A DNA stretch of 64,000 nt from Nematopogon swammerdamellus. Lineage: Eukaryota > Arthropoda > Insecta > Lepidoptera > Adelidae. This document shows, one piece after another, positions 12,401 through 27,400 of this stretch (position 1 is the first letter of the stretch; each line of letters opens with the position of its first letter). The notes beneath the pieces were generated by a model, which saw nothing but the letters and a program-made list of their open reading frames with translations, did not search any database and was not told the DNA's origin. Location: assembly GCA_946902875.1 (NCBI GenBank), contig OX336344.1, positions 16,141,791 to 16,205,790 on the forward strand. Reading direction: 5' to 3'. The translations under genes and the position numbers were made by a program.

Positions 12401-15400
12401 GAGGGTAGGAGTCGGTATCTGAACTATTAGCATATCACTATCTTTATAGCATATTATAAATTATGTAATGTCATAAGCTAAATTAACCGTGGGTTATGAA
12501 ATAACAAACCCCGTGGAATGTGTTAGAATGGGCTAATTTTAGCTCTAAACTGCACCAAGATATATAACTTTGTATAATGCTATCTAAAACTGACAGATTT
12601 TATAAAATCATAAGATGCTTATCGTTTAGTGTTCGGCCCAACTCTCACTTCAGCTGGACACTCAAGAGCAATTTTATTAAAGATCTGACGCTATAAACTG
12701 TCATTATAGTCATTTAGCTAACTTTCTAAATGGTGTCTCAAAAAAGTAGTAAAAATTTGTGCTCTGAGAATTCATCTAAAGTCTGTTCTGTCCATCCGAG
12801 TCGACCTAGTATGACGCTCTCTCTGACCTAGATTGGCATACTAATGATAAGGACGAAAAATCCGAACACCCCGCCCACGGGCACACCAAACGCTCCTATT
12901 GCACGAACGGGGCCTGTGCATCCAATCACGTGCATGGTCATATTTTCTGTACTAGGTCGACTCGGTGAAAAGACTATAGGAAAATGATTACCGAATGAAT
13001 CTTCGAATAGCTAAGAGCGACACAATTGCTGAAGGAGATTTTCTCCGCTTGTTGCAGGAGGTGACGCTGTTCAAGGAGGGCGGTTCCCTCGGGTTCAGCA
13101 TCATCGGCGGCACAGATCACTCGTGCGTTCCATTCGGCGGCAAGGACCCCGGCATATTCATATCCCACGTGAGTGTGTGCTTTCCTTTTTTTGGGAGCAC
13201 CCATTCGTTTGTTGGGAAAACTTACTCAGTTATTGGGAATTCGAGCTTATTTATGGGGAAAGCTTACTTAGCTATAGGCAATACCTGCTCATTTATGGGA
13301 AAAACTTACTTAGCTATTAGCAATACCTACTCATTTATGGGGAAAACTTACTTAGCTATTGGCATTACCTGCTAATTTATGGGGAAAGCTTACTTAGCTA
13401 TTGGCAATACCTGCTCATTTAGGGGGAAAACTTACGTACGTTACGTGGAACATATACAGCCTATTTGGAGAGGAAATGTTAGTTTTTAGATTTTTTTTCA
13501 TTTTCTATAAATTAAAAATGTTGTAAGTAGTTGTTTTTTCTTTGTGAAAAAAAAAATTATTGTAGAGAAAAATGCTATCTAGATTTCTTACTCCAAATTA
13601 CCAGGGGAATGCCCTGGTGAAAGGACCACTGTACACTTTACGTCTCGTATACAAACAACAATGTGTCAGGTTGTGGCGGGAGGTGTCGCCGCGCGCTCCG
13701 GCAAGCTGCGCATGGGCGACCGAGTGCTGAGGGTGGGCGGCACGGAGCTCGCGGGCGCCACGCACCGCGCCGCCGTCCAGCTGCTGCTGCAGCCGGGCGA
13801 CACGCTCACGCTCACCGTGCGGCACGACCCGCTGCCCCTCGGATACCAGGTACTGTAGTGCGGGCTGATGTTGCGCGGGCTCGAACGCCGGTTTTTTTTT
13901 TATGTAATCCGGTATGGGTGGCTGAGTCGGAGGGGCCAAAGCGCATGCTCCGACCAGCCAATATCACCTCCGAGAAGGTAGGTGCCATACCGGAGACTTC
14001 CCTGGATTGCTGGCTATACTGGACTAGAGGAGAACACAACCGAGGCTGCTATGCGGCCATCTTACATCCAGTAACCATCCAAGTTGTTCGGGCGGATGGG
14101 ATGTTGAGGGTGGATAGATTGATGAATTGCAAAGTGAAACTGACTCCCAGCACATGATTATGGATTCTGGGTTAATTTGTACTCAAACTACAATACAAAT
14201 ATTAAAGTGATTTAACAATATAACAAATTTTGACAGGTTTCACCACCTTCGGTTAAAATGTAGCTGCCGCTGCTGCAGTTAGCTGCTGTAAAATTTATGA
14301 TAAATGTGACTTTACACGACGAACAACTATTGAACCAAACCGGAGGTGGTAAAAATGGCCTGTAACAATACTTTCTGTACCAGGAGTTAGGTTTGCAGTT
14401 TTTTTTTATTTCATGTCGAAGGTATTAACTGTTTAGTATTCTCTTAAAATTCTAGTCAACCGAAAGACAGGGACTAGGTATACTGAATGGCTGGCCTCAG
14501 CGCTGAAATTGCTTAAAAGAGATGCATCAATTCGCCTCATATGCTAGCAAGGCTGGCATATGAGGCGGTGTTCAACTCAAAGGTAAATCAAAGGCAACCA
14601 TGTGGTCGGTCGTTAATATGAGTTGGCTAGAGATCACTCAGCTTCAGACAGTCAAACAAAGTAACAATTCTGATAAACGCGGTCCACTGTGATCGACACA
14701 AAGTAGGCACCTAACACATTCCGCTAACACATGTATCCTCGCCAGTCACAATAAGATGCACGTAATCACAATAAGGTGAAAGTACCAATTAAACCAAGCA
14801 ATCACAGAGATTATGACATTGTAACAATTGGACGCATTGTAGAATTTGAAAGTATTTAGTTAAATGCATTGTTAAATGAAATGGAGAGTGGCTTTAAAAG
14901 TTCTGTTTCTGTAAAGCAGGCATTGAATGGTTTGGCAGTATGAGAAAGGTAGATAAAATAAAAAAATTAAACGCAACTTCTTTTATCTTTTACAACAACG
15001 ATACAAATTTTAAAATAAAAATGTTTACAATAAATAATGAAAAAAAGATGAAAGAAGTTGTCTGGACAGTGTATGGCGTGGTATGCGTACCTATTGGCGC
15101 TTCAAATGTAGTTAAATATGAATGATTATTTTAAAGAGCTAATAGGTTGTATTTATTAATATAATTATGCATTAAAGTTATTTGCAATTCACAAAATATT
15201 ACTCGCACGTAAAAAAAAATAAACAAAAAATTATATTCATCTCTGCTTTCACAATTGAATGTCTATGTAGTTCCAAAACTTCGGCCGATTAAGTTCAGAT
15301 TAGCCTCATCGAACGAGACAAACAAAATGTCCCTACTATACAGCTTTCTTTTTGGTTGTTTGTGGAGGAATCCTTGTTTCATTGGGACTCGATGTTTTGG

Positions 15401-18400
15401 ACCAAACGTGTGATCTATCCTCGTGAGCACTCTAAAGAAGAAAACATTTTATAAAAATTGCACCTATTAGCTCTTTGTACAAAAGTTGCGAACGATGTTT
15501 AGCGGAGGGATTGTGTCGTTGCTTTCCGCTGTCTGACATGCGTACGTTGTTCTTTGCCGCACCGCTCACCGGCCACCACATTGCACACAGGGTGTCGTTG
15601 CCGTGCAATTTTTTAACACAACTGTAAGTCCCTAACAACGCTGTGTATGTTTTTATATTGTGGTGACCCCCCAGCCCAGCCCTTCTGTCCTATGTGTTCT
15701 TCCGCTAACGTGCCAATGTGACCACGCTGAGTTCTTAACCCCCGACTAGCGAGTCCCGCGCTTGATCAATATTTTTCATTTATGGTTTGGCAGCGATTTC
15801 AGATTTTTAGAGGCTCATTACGTCGCGCTGTTGATCCTGGTGTGAAATTAGGATGTTTTAAATACTTTTTTATTGTTTAGTGCTTTTTGGCATTTCATCC
15901 ATTTAGGATTTTTTACAAGTTGATATTGCAAAAGTCTTTGAATTTTTTTTCTCTGAGAGTTTTTTTTTCTGATTTCATCAATCTAAATGTCTATTTAATG
16001 TTTCAATTTAACGAACGTCGTCCCTACTAAATGTTATGGTAAGGTACATCAACTTATTGACACTACCTAAGCATCTGCAGTGTAAAATATTCAAATGCCT
16101 AATATTTGATGGGTTAAGTTTTTTCAGTACTTTGTTATTTTGTTGAGTTTGCATGAAGCCAAAGCATGCACCTGTTCGTTTGTTGTAGTAATTAGGTACC
16201 TACTTAATGTTGTGTAATGTCAACACCATTAATGGATAAATCCGTCAGCAAATTCCAATATATACTTACTATCAAAGTTTATAATTGATTTATCCATTTG
16301 TGGCAGCGAAAGGGTTATTTCAATAAAAATTTGTTTCTGTAACTAAAAGACCGTGTAACCTGTTTTGTGTAGCATATTCGCCCTTTAACAATACGCTGTT
16401 GATTTTATAAAGGCGGCATAATGCACTTTCAGATTTTAACAATCTTCATTTAAGCCGTGCAATGATTGAGTGAGCAGTAGTAACTAATAGTGATGGTTTC
16501 GCAGGAGCTCACGATTATGAAGCAAGATGGCGAGAAGTTGGGCATGCACATAAAGGGCGGCCTGAAGGGCCTGCGTGGCAACCCTAACGACCCCAACGAC
16601 GAGGGGGTGTTCATTTCGAAGATCAACAGCGGCGGGGCTGCCAGGCGAGACGGCAGGCTGAAGGTAGGACTACTATATCTTCCGTATCAGAAGTTTGATC
16701 CACTGTTGTTACTCTATGAAATATTCAATTTTCAAGGACTAAATGCCCAAATCATTCCTGGATACATTATGCTTATGATAATACTAAGTGTGAATATCCT
16801 TGAATATATGTTGGTTTTATTGTTGTTTTTGCTGTGATGCCTGTAAATGGGTATTATATAGTCAGGTGCATGCAACAGTCACATGACACCTTCTACGTAA
16901 ACTAGCCTATGTCATGTACAACAACAAAAATTAATCTGTTGGCTACATTCTGTCAGCCTCGGTAGCTCAGTGGTCCGGTCGGTCGAATGTCGTTCGCTAT
17001 CATAAACACACCTGGGCGCGGTCAGTTGGAGGCTGACCATGGTTTGGATTCCACGTAAAACTGTAGTTCCCATCCCACCGCCAGTGGTAGCACCGTGCGG
17101 AATGAAAGGTCAGTCGAAACGGCTACGTTAATAGCTCGTGTTTTCCATCCAGTTTGGTGTAGCCGGCACGACCAAAGTTAAGCACTAACACAGCAACTAG
17201 TTCACCAAGGTGTTATGGGCTGACATCACGGATGTTGTAGGTGATGTGGTCAACCGGGCAACCGTGTTAGTTTCCAGATTTAAAAAAAACAGAATACCCT
17301 ATCCCAAAATTGCAGCTATTCATATGTTTAAAGACACAATAATATCTCCACAATTAGTCCCACCATATCGATACTAGAGTGAAATGTTTGTGGCAATAGG
17401 TGGGGATGCGTCTACTAGAAGTGAACGGTATATCACTACTCGGTGCGACGCACGCGGAAGCCGTAGGGGCCTTACGTCTAGCGACCGGCGCGCCATTACA
17501 TCTGGTTGTGTGCCATGGATACTCCCGCACGGAGAAATATCATGTAAGTTCATTCTGCACCTTTGCACACCATAGACAAGCATTTTTATTTACTCTGCAC
17601 TGACTGTCGATATCTGCATTAGGCCTGTAATTTGCGCTGAAATCTCTGAAATCATGACATTTTATAATTTATTATAATGCAAAATTTACATATTTTCATT
17701 GTGAGAGCAAAACTTGGCATGTGTTTTTTCACAGCAGTTCTCTAAAAACACTGTTCTATGCATTTTCTATAATTGGTTATGCTTAATTCAAAGACACTTA
17801 CGTTCCCCAATTGGGTAGACAGAGTGAAGGAATCTGCTCAATTTAATCAAAAACTAAATATAAAAGATTTGGCTCTCACAACCACGTTATTGCACTTGCT
17901 ACACTAGATCATGGGTCATTTCATTATACTTTTCATTGTCAATTTCGCAGTTCCGTTTTGTTGCATATCACTAGTTTTATAGTAAGCACTGCTAAGACAT
18001 TCAAATCTCGCAAGCATTTTTAAAAGCTTAGTACCGGTACAAAATGCTTTCACAAGGTGACTATAGTTTTAGCGGCTGTGTAGAGAGGCTGTCAGTAGCG
18101 GTAGCGTGTGAGCGTGTGCGTGTGTGTGTGAACAGCCAACCGGGGGAAGCGAGAGCGGGACGGCCGACACGGGCGGTTCCCTGTCTCAGTCTACGTCCAG
18201 TCTTGATCGGGAAGATCTGGCCAGTCAACATATGCATCAACAGGTACGGCATGGATGATACGCTTTGTTTCCGCACTGCTAATGCTATTTGAAATATTTA
18301 TTTAGTTTTTTGAAGTTTTGGTTTACCTAACGAAAATTTCTAGAAATCTTTAGATACAATTGAGTATGTAATAAAGTTGGCGTAATATAAGCTTTGACCG

Positions 18401-21400
18401 GATTCTATAGTCGCAGTGTTGCTGTGACCAGGATACAAATTATTTTCTAATTTGATGGTAAGCGGCTAAGAACACCCATGTACGGTCGGTGATGCTGGCT
18501 TGGCAGATGCTTAATTTATAAAAGGCAATATTTATGGCAATACTTTTCACAGTCTGGCATGGAGTTGGCAACCACTGGAATTGATCGAATATCTATGGGG
18601 GCCGTTAGTCAACTTATGTGGCCTTATATTGAATAAGAGCCACGTGTGGCTGTTAATATGAAAGAACATTATATTGTGGTCGCCGCTCATTGCTTAAAAT
18701 CTGCGAGTAATTGTTAACACTGGTAGGCCCAAGGCTACATTTACAAAAGTAACAGGTAATTTTTTTCTCTTGAAAGCGAGACATGTGGCGCCGAGCCACC
18801 CATAAGGTGTCTTAACGATTCCAATGGACATATTCCAAGCAGGACCTCATATGCAGGTTTGGTCCGGGGCGATGTCCCATCTTATTGAGTATGTCCAGCT
18901 TTTTAAAAGCCGGCTTGGCCTTGCCCTCGATATAGTCGTAGGTCTTGTGACAATTCGACACAGAGTACCCCGAGGTGGTCGCTTAATGTAAGCGATGCCC
19001 CTTGGAAGGAAGGAGCTGGTGTGAATGTCGCTGTCTTCGCACTGACCGCGCAAACTAGTTTATTCACAATCAGTGGCGGCTGGTGACCTATGGGACTGGG
19101 TGTGCGGCGCACAGCACACCCAGTCCCATAGGTACCTAGCGCACGATGTGCGCTAACTTACTCGTAGTACTAAACCCAAACGTGAATCTAATGGATACCG
19201 AGACGTGATTTTTTATTTTATTTTCATGTCTGAGTTAATTGCCCAAATTATGTACGACCGAAGGGAAGCACTGACGTGGCACCAAGTTCATCCGGTGTTA
19301 TGGGCTGACATCACGGATTTTGTAGGTGATGTAGCCAACCGTGCCAGTATCCATAAAAAAAAAAATGTAAAAGTATTCTCACTCAACAGATACATAGTTG
19401 AAAGACAAAATAAGGTAAGGATATAAGTGATAAAATTATTAAAATATATGTAATAAAAATGTACTCACTTTTAGATTGAAATATGTAGGTATGGTGTTTT
19501 GAAGAACACGCCAGCGAATTTATGAAAATTATGAAGAAATCAGTCACATACACACACACACCACACACACTACAGTTTGATTGGGTAGGTCTAATATTGT
19601 TCTATTTATAATGTAAGTCTATTCGTCGGGTTTTATCTTGCGCAAATATTTCTATCACTTTTTTGTCACTCACTAGAAACACAACCAGAGTCCTAATTGC
19701 TCGAAGAACCAAAGCGACGCTTCACTGCGCAGTGGCCGGCCACTGAGCAGTACTCTTTTCTATTCTGTGACTGAGCCGCGGCCGCCGGGGCGCCGCCGTG
19801 CGCGAGGCGTGGCCGGCGCGCGCGCCCCCGCCCGCCGGCCAGCCTTGCCGCGCCGGGCAATGAAGAAAACTTCACAATGTACTGTTAACTGACGAAAAGT
19901 CGTTCAAACTGCTAAAAAACTGATTTGCAAAACATCCCGGCGCGGCAAAGATATATTACGTTCAATATTTCATCTATATTACGTACAATATTTCATCTAA
20001 GCGGCGCCGCGGCGCGGAGCGGCCATTATCGGTCGACGCGACGACGACGGGCCTCGCCCCGAACTGAGAGAGATGGCGCGGCGCGACGAGACGCAGAGTT
20101 TAGATCGCTCCCGCCGCGCCCGCGCCCCCCGCCCGCGCGTGCCTGCGGTCGGGTTTACGATCTCGGCTTACATCGGCTCATCGTCGGCTGGCTCGGTCGC
20201 GACGTGTCGCACGCGCGTCTATCCACAATATACTGTCCTTTTTTTCCGTCGTGTGTCACACGCAGAATGCATCCTTGTTCCACACATAATCGTATGAAGA
20301 GTGTTTTGTTTCACACGGCGGGGCAGCGGCGTTTAAAATTTTTTCATAGTAACACGTTCGCGGTGTTTTGTGATGCACACGGCGGCGAGCTCGGCGGCGA
20401 TACGTAGTAAGTAGTACGTATTAAGTACAGCAAAATCGTGCCTTGTTGTCTAGGAAATAGGAACGAATTCAGTTTGATATTTTTACTTCGATCGGCGAGA
20501 TTCATGGAGAATGTTTAATATTTTAATTTATTTATTTCTTTCGGGTGAAGGCGCTGTTTGGTGGTAGTGCGGCGCACGAACGCACTTAAGGGCCAGCCGC
20601 CACTGTTCACAATGCTCGTTCTGTTCATTTCAGGAACAGCAGTTGCAACAAGAGCTGGTCGAGTTTGAGCAAGAGAGACAACTTGCCGAAATTCGCGAAA
20701 AATCTACACCAGAAAAGGTGATTACTTCAGTCTTCTCCATTGATTTTTACCACAGACTTTAGTTAGTAGTTTAAAAACTTAAATCTGATTATATCCTTCT
20801 CAGAAATAATGACATCCTTCTCAAAAGTAACGACATTCTCCTCCTACTCCTCCATCCATCCTTAGAACTAATGACTCCCTTCTCAAAAATTGTGAAATCT
20901 TTCTCAAAACCCTTCTCTTCTCAATAAATATGTATTCCTTCGCAAAACTTATGACACCTTTCTCAAGATGTCATCCTTCTCAGAACTGTTGACATGTTTT
21001 GCGAAGCATCTCAATACACGGCGCGCTTGCGACAGGTGCTGGACATCGTGCACGCGGTGGAGAGCATCGCGCTCGAGCCGGCGCCGCCGACCTCGCCCGA
21101 GCCCCACCACAAGACCACCACAGTTGTCATGAGCAAGCATACGCTCCTACCTCAGGTACGATCGCTCGCATCCGTATAGTCAAGTCAACCGTACTCTATT
21201 TGCCAAGCAATGCTGCCAGCGTGAAATGAGTCTCAAAGTTAAGTCGCGTAGTAGAGCTACATGTGGATTTTTGAAGAAGTAGCCCGTGATAACTAGACCA
21301 ATCTAAAGGCTAAAAACCTATTGCAAAATATAGAACAATTCTTTGTCTATCGATCACACGTTTTCAAATTTTATCATTTTCTATACAAACTATACGGTAA

Positions 21401-24400
21401 ACCAAATGTAGATTTTTTCTTCCGCGTGACCTTTGAAGACTTGATCTCAGAAACTAAAGAGAATTTGAATGGAAATTTTATAGCAAAATGACGCCATTTG
21501 TTATATCTCGTACCTCCTAATCTTACTTGGTGGTAGGGTTTAACCCGCCCGGGTTGGTACCACCGCACTGAATGAAACGTCGGTCGAAATGGCTATGTAA
21601 ATAGTTTGTGTTTCCGACCAGTTCAGTGTAGCCGGCACGATCAAAGGGGGAAGCACTGACATGGCACCTAGTTCACCCGGTGTTATGGGCTGACATCATG
21701 GACGTTGTAGATGATGTAGCCAACCGTGTCAGTTTCCATAAAAAAAAAAATCTATCGATCACACGCTTGTCAAAGTTCTAATGCAAAAGATCACAATTTA
21801 TGAAAATACTCTATGAAAAAGATGTTGCAATATGTGCATACGATCGATGCGCTACGCCGTTGGCGTTTCTACGCGCCTTAATAATTAGTAGTTAGTTAAA
21901 AGTTAGTAATAATAAGGACTGATCAAAATAATGAGGGCTGCACTTACCAAGTTACATATTTAGTAGCAAGGAACAACAAATTGTAGAATGTTGTACAGTA
22001 AGCGGCAGCAAATAATGCACATTGGGCTTTAGAACGAGACGATCCGGTTGTAGAGCGTCGTTACTGTCGCGCAGAGACGTGCGAGTTCGTGCGACAGAGA
22101 TAACGCTCTACAACCGGATTGGCTCTTTCTAAAGCCCGATGTGCACTATTTACTGCTGCGTACTGTATATTCCTCTATCTATGATTTAAGGAACTTCTAT
22201 AGTATGTATTTGGTACTCATTTTTATGGTTCCGTGGCAAACAACGATTTTATAAAGCTCCCACCTTATGAAATCGGTCAGGTGTCTGTCCGTCCGTCCAT
22301 TCGTCTGTCACGGCCTGAAACATTGCGGTTTTTTCACATTTATTTATTTAGGGCTGGTTAAATTCACATTGGCAAATTTGCATGGCAAATGTTTCACATT
22401 TCAAAGTTACATTAAGTTTTAAAAAAAGGAAGGTAACCAACCAAACATAGTCTATTCATCTTACAAACAAATAAAACAGTACAATACAAACATCTCAAAT
22501 TAAATGAAAAGCAATATAATATCTTGAATTTAATCTAGCTATTGAAAGCACTAGAAGCTATCAAAAGTAAGAACTATCTATTATGTGGGTTAATGCTAAG
22601 AATGCAGGTAGTTAGATATTGTAGATCAAGGCAATGCACTATATGAAATGTTTAAACATTTTCTTGGATAAAGGAATTCTTCTCACTTAAACCCACTAGC
22701 AAGGTACATTTCGTCGGTGTTTTGTTAAAAGGATGAATAAATAAATATTTTTCATTTATTTTACGAGAATATTTACAATGTTATTTATTTTATATTAAAT
22801 AAAATATTCACCTATATCTGTTTTAAAATGGGGAACTTTATGGGTGTCTGAGACAGAGGGGCTAGAGCACTTATTCTGACCACCAAATATCACCAGCGAG
22901 TAGGCACCATACCGGAGACACCCCTTCTTGGATTGTTGGCTATACTTAAGTAGAGGAGAACACAGCCAAGGCTGCTGGCTATGCGGCAATTTTTCGTCCA
23001 GTACGGTTGTACTGTCCAGTCGGCTACAATTTGAGTCTACCATCTAGGAAGGGGCAAGGGAGGCGACCTACAGTTTTACACTGGCTCCGTACGGTGAAGC
23101 AGCAGGCGTAAGTTTAGCTATTTACCTAACAAAATTGTTTATGAAAAAAAAAATCGTTAGATATATATCTTTTAAATAAAATGTGTCTCTTGTACCCTTT
23201 TAACATAACATTGAGGATTTTGAACTGTGCTTAGCTCTGTACAGAACATGTTAGATAATAAACGGTTATATTTGCACATTATTGCCTGCTCTTTTATCCA
23301 AGAAAACTAAAATGTTGATTAGATGAATTGCTTTGATTTGATGTATGGTTGCATGCACTAATTCCGTACATTGTAGAATATAAAAATTTGCATGATTTTT
23401 TGGTATTTTTCTCCTACAAGGGGTAAAGATGAAACAAATATTGCTCTGCTTTAGATATAAATTAAACAAATTTGCTTAGATAAAGTAGCTTTGACATTAT
23501 ATTATGTTTATTTGTATTTTTGATAAATATGCCTCCGGTAAAAAAAAAACAATATGCCATGCTTGCCTCACAATATAAATTAAATTAATATTTAATAATT
23601 ATTTTATGAAGCCTATGTAGTGCATATGTACTTATCTTCCAAAATAAATGTATGAATGTATTTAGAATGGATGCGGTAATATAGTTGATAAATATTTTGA
23701 ATGCTGGATTGATATGTAACATTATGTAATAAATTATATTATTATTTTATAATTATCTATAAGTATTTAAAGTATTGAATTGCTCATTGCCAATTTTATT
23801 TAAAATATTTTAATAATTTCTTATTGTTTCTTTGATATAACTTAGCAGTAAGTTTTGTAGGTTAAACAAGGATTATTTTTGCATTACCCAAGTTATTCTA
23901 AGATATTTTGTTTGTGGTTTACTTAAATGTATTAATTAAATATTACTTTTTTTAAGTTATTTCTTTAAGTAATATTATTACAAAAAATTGTTTCACTATT
24001 TCTGATTTTATAGGTCTTTAGGTTATTTTGTGTAAGTGAATAGATTTCAAACAATTTCGACAGCCCCTTTATTTAGAATACTGATTGTTATTAGGTTGGG
24101 CTCGTGCATCAATAAGTGTAGTTCTCTGTGTTGTATAAGTGTTAGTGAATACTTTAGTTGTAAACTGATCTAATCTGATTTCACTACACAATTTCTGTAT
24201 TTTTAAGCGCTATCGAAAAATTTCAACTGTCAGTTGAAACATTGAAACTGTAACTATGAATATGTTCAAAACGCAACGGACCTTTTGGCCTTTTTATACA
24301 CTAGCTGATGATGAGTCCTGCGCAAGCTGGCGACAGCATCGCACGACATTGTATTATTTTAAAATTGCACGAACATGCAGTCACATTTTTTTCGAATAGC

Positions 24401-27400
24401 ATCCGAACTTTTGCTGAAAAATTGCTTATCTTAGATCTTTTTCACATTTTTGACCGACTTCAGATATTCTCAATTACATTGTTCAACTACATAAGTTCAG
24501 ATATGTTATTTTATTGCACATAGTTATTTAAATAAGTTACAATAGAAGAGTTTTTATGCTTGTACGGCCTTCTTTACAAACTAACTTAACTTAACTTAAA
24601 TTTAGAGTGGCCACTCGCTAGTCCCGACCTCGATTAATACCCTCCTCTACTGCCGATGGGCCCGGATATTATGTTCGGTGAAGCCATCGCAAGCTTAGTT
24701 CCACACCTTCCTCGAATTCTCGTTGTTTTTCGCCTTAACTGCGGCGTCATGATTCGATGAGTGAGACGGGTCCGTAGCGCATGTGTACGAACACGGTGTT
24801 ACATTGTGGGTGGTATTTTTTTTACCAAAAACTGATTCTATAAGTGAAACTGAAAGTTGATTACTTTGAAATTTTTTTAATGTCAAAATTTGCAATTCTT
24901 TCTTCAATATTGTATGAAAAAAGTAAAAAAAAAAAACAAACTCGAAATTAATGAGTTACGGAGCAAAAGTTTTTTCAGTTTCAGGCGTAGAATCAGCCAT
25001 TTTCTGGTACTACGACCTATTGATGTAACTCCGTACTTATATGTATAGCGCATTCTCTATTGCATGCGGCACAGAGTGAGGCCATCCACGACCCCGGCGC
25101 TGAGGATACTTAGCACACGTCGAGTACCACCGCAACCGTCGCCTTCGTCGCCGCCACCGCACACCATTAACTTACCACCACCGCTGTCTATGTACACGCG
25201 AGAACGATCATTACAATCTGTAGATACTGCAGCAAGCAGCAGCGACGACCGGCTTACTACTACCAAACATTGCCTACCCTCTTTATTTAAGAAGCAAGAC
25301 ACAGTTCACACATGGCGAAATTTACACATTTGCGACCACGTGGTTTGACCCACGCGAATGTTTTATGTCCTCAGACAGTGCGGTGATGTGCACGAAGGAT
25401 GAGTTCACATATACAGGGTGTCCCAAAACTCGACGTCCAAACGAAATGACGTGATAGCGGGGATCATTTCCAATCAGAATCATGTAGTTGTCCAATTCTC
25501 ATTCGTTTAGAAGTTATAGCTCTTTTTCTGAGTTTTTCCAATTTCAACGCTAATTTTCGAAAAAAAATCATAAAAAAATTACACATAGCTGAGGTTCATT
25601 TTATTTTTTGGGGTTTTATTGAAATTAGTCGTGTAAAAAATTTTTTTTTTATAAAATGTACTGTCTTATTCCATAGTAAGGCCTATTTCGATTTGAATTT
25701 TTCAGTAATTCATCAATGAAGCCTTGACTTTGTTTGAAGTTTACTTAAAAAAAATGTACAACAGAAAAGTGAAATCTAGGTTGATTCTGATTGGAAGTGA
25801 TCCCCGCTATCACGTCATTTCGTTTGGATGTCGAGTTTTGGGACACCCTGTATTCTGTACACTCGCCGGAAACTAATGCGCGGCTTCTGCAAATCAGCTG
25901 AACGCTCTGTATGCACGCCATAGTAACAGATCCGTGCAGACGCCACATCAATTATTATGGCGGTTCAGTGGTGGCAGCCGCTCGGATCTCCGCACCTCGT
26001 GGACATACGTGAACGGTGGATTATCCGCGTTGTCTGAACTATTGCTAAAAGTTTAAAGCTCTGCAGGCTTAACTTTGCTGAGCTCCACTCATTAGTAGCG
26101 TTGCATGACCTACCGTAACGCTTGGAGTGTCTTTATTTAATAGTACACAAACGGGCCTTCGCCAGTACTTATATTTTTATCGAATAATACAAGGTACATT
26201 CCAGAGTACAAGGTTCGCTGGAAACCCACAATGGGTTCTGAACGAAATACACTTTACTGGAATGGCAATTATTGATAATGGTTTTGGATTTTTTTACCGA
26301 CGATATGTCGTTCGTTCGGTTCGATCGTTTAGTGAATTCACTATTTGAAAAAACTCATAATTTACCGTTCGGAGTACCAAGTAAGCAGAAAATATTTCCT
26401 AATTTCCATTTTCTTTTATTGTTCTGCTAAAGCGGATCTCGTTTTCAGATGTCGTTAGTTTTATGTAAAAAATCACACTTTTCACCTTACAGTAAGAACT
26501 AATGGTAAAACAGTGCATTTGATGTGATTCTTTGTTGAGAATGTAGGTGTTTATGTAAATGTGTACAAGGTCGCAGGTTCATACCGCATCAACATAAGTT
26601 AATCACTTTTCTATAAAAATAAAAAAATTTGTTCAAAAATGTTACTTTAAAATTATTCGGTTTGTAATATGACATCGCCCCTTAGCTAAGAGCGAGGGAG
26701 AATGAGCTATGTATAAGCAAACCAGATCTCTTGCAACAATAATGTTACGCTGTGATTTTATTTGTATTGCTCTCTGGAAGGCGCTGTTCGCAGTGTTGAC
26801 ACAAGAATGATTTAGAAAATCTGGTTTTCCGCAAGAGTGCGGTCGATTTGTCGGTTACGAACAGGTGGAGGTGGTATATAGGGAAGGGATTTATTTTGTC
26901 AGCATTGGTAGCTCAGCGGTATGGTCGGTCGACTGTCGATCGGATCATAAGCACGCCTGGGCGCGGTCAGCGGATGGATGGGTGACTGCTCGACCGTTGG
27001 AGGCTGCCCGTGGTTTGGATTCCACGTAAAACTGTAGATCCCTTCTCTTCTTACCTTACTAGGTGGTAGGGTTTAACACGCCCGGGTTGATACCACCGCA
27101 CCGAATGAAAGGTCGGTTGAAACGGCTATGTAAATAGTTAGTGTTTTCCGTCCAGCTCAGTGAAGCCGGCACGACCGAAGGGAAGCACTGACATGGCACC
27201 TAGTTGTTATGGGCTGACATCACGGATAGAGCCAACCGTGTCAGTTTTCATAAAAAAAAGAGAGTTCCCTCGTGGGCCATAGTGCCCAATTTAGATTAAT
27301 TTCACAGTGGTAAAGTATAGCGCGGATTATATTATAAATATGTTTGTGTATACTGTAAATTAAATCATGTTTTAACGGCATTCTGGCCTTGCACCCTCAC

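Larger units (their letters stand above)
19071..20605. mobile_element. hAT-like element with 8-bp target duplication TTCACAAT
   Basis: The ends CAGTGGCGGCTGG (19071) and CCAGCCGCCACTG (ending 20605) are perfect 13-bp inverted repeats. They are flanked by identical TTCACAAT at 19063-19070 and 20606-20613, the 8-bp duplication typical of hAT insertion. The 1535-bp interior has a hairpin (19087-19132), a SINE-A tail, and a very GC-rich block (19740-20400). I see no transposase, so it is non-autonomous. Its right end is 28 bp from the next scrib acceptor. Confidence 0.88.

Noticed and set aside
19693..20407. Arg/Ala-rich frames in GC-rich sequence
   Set aside because: They lie within a hAT-like element; composition alone keeps the frames open.
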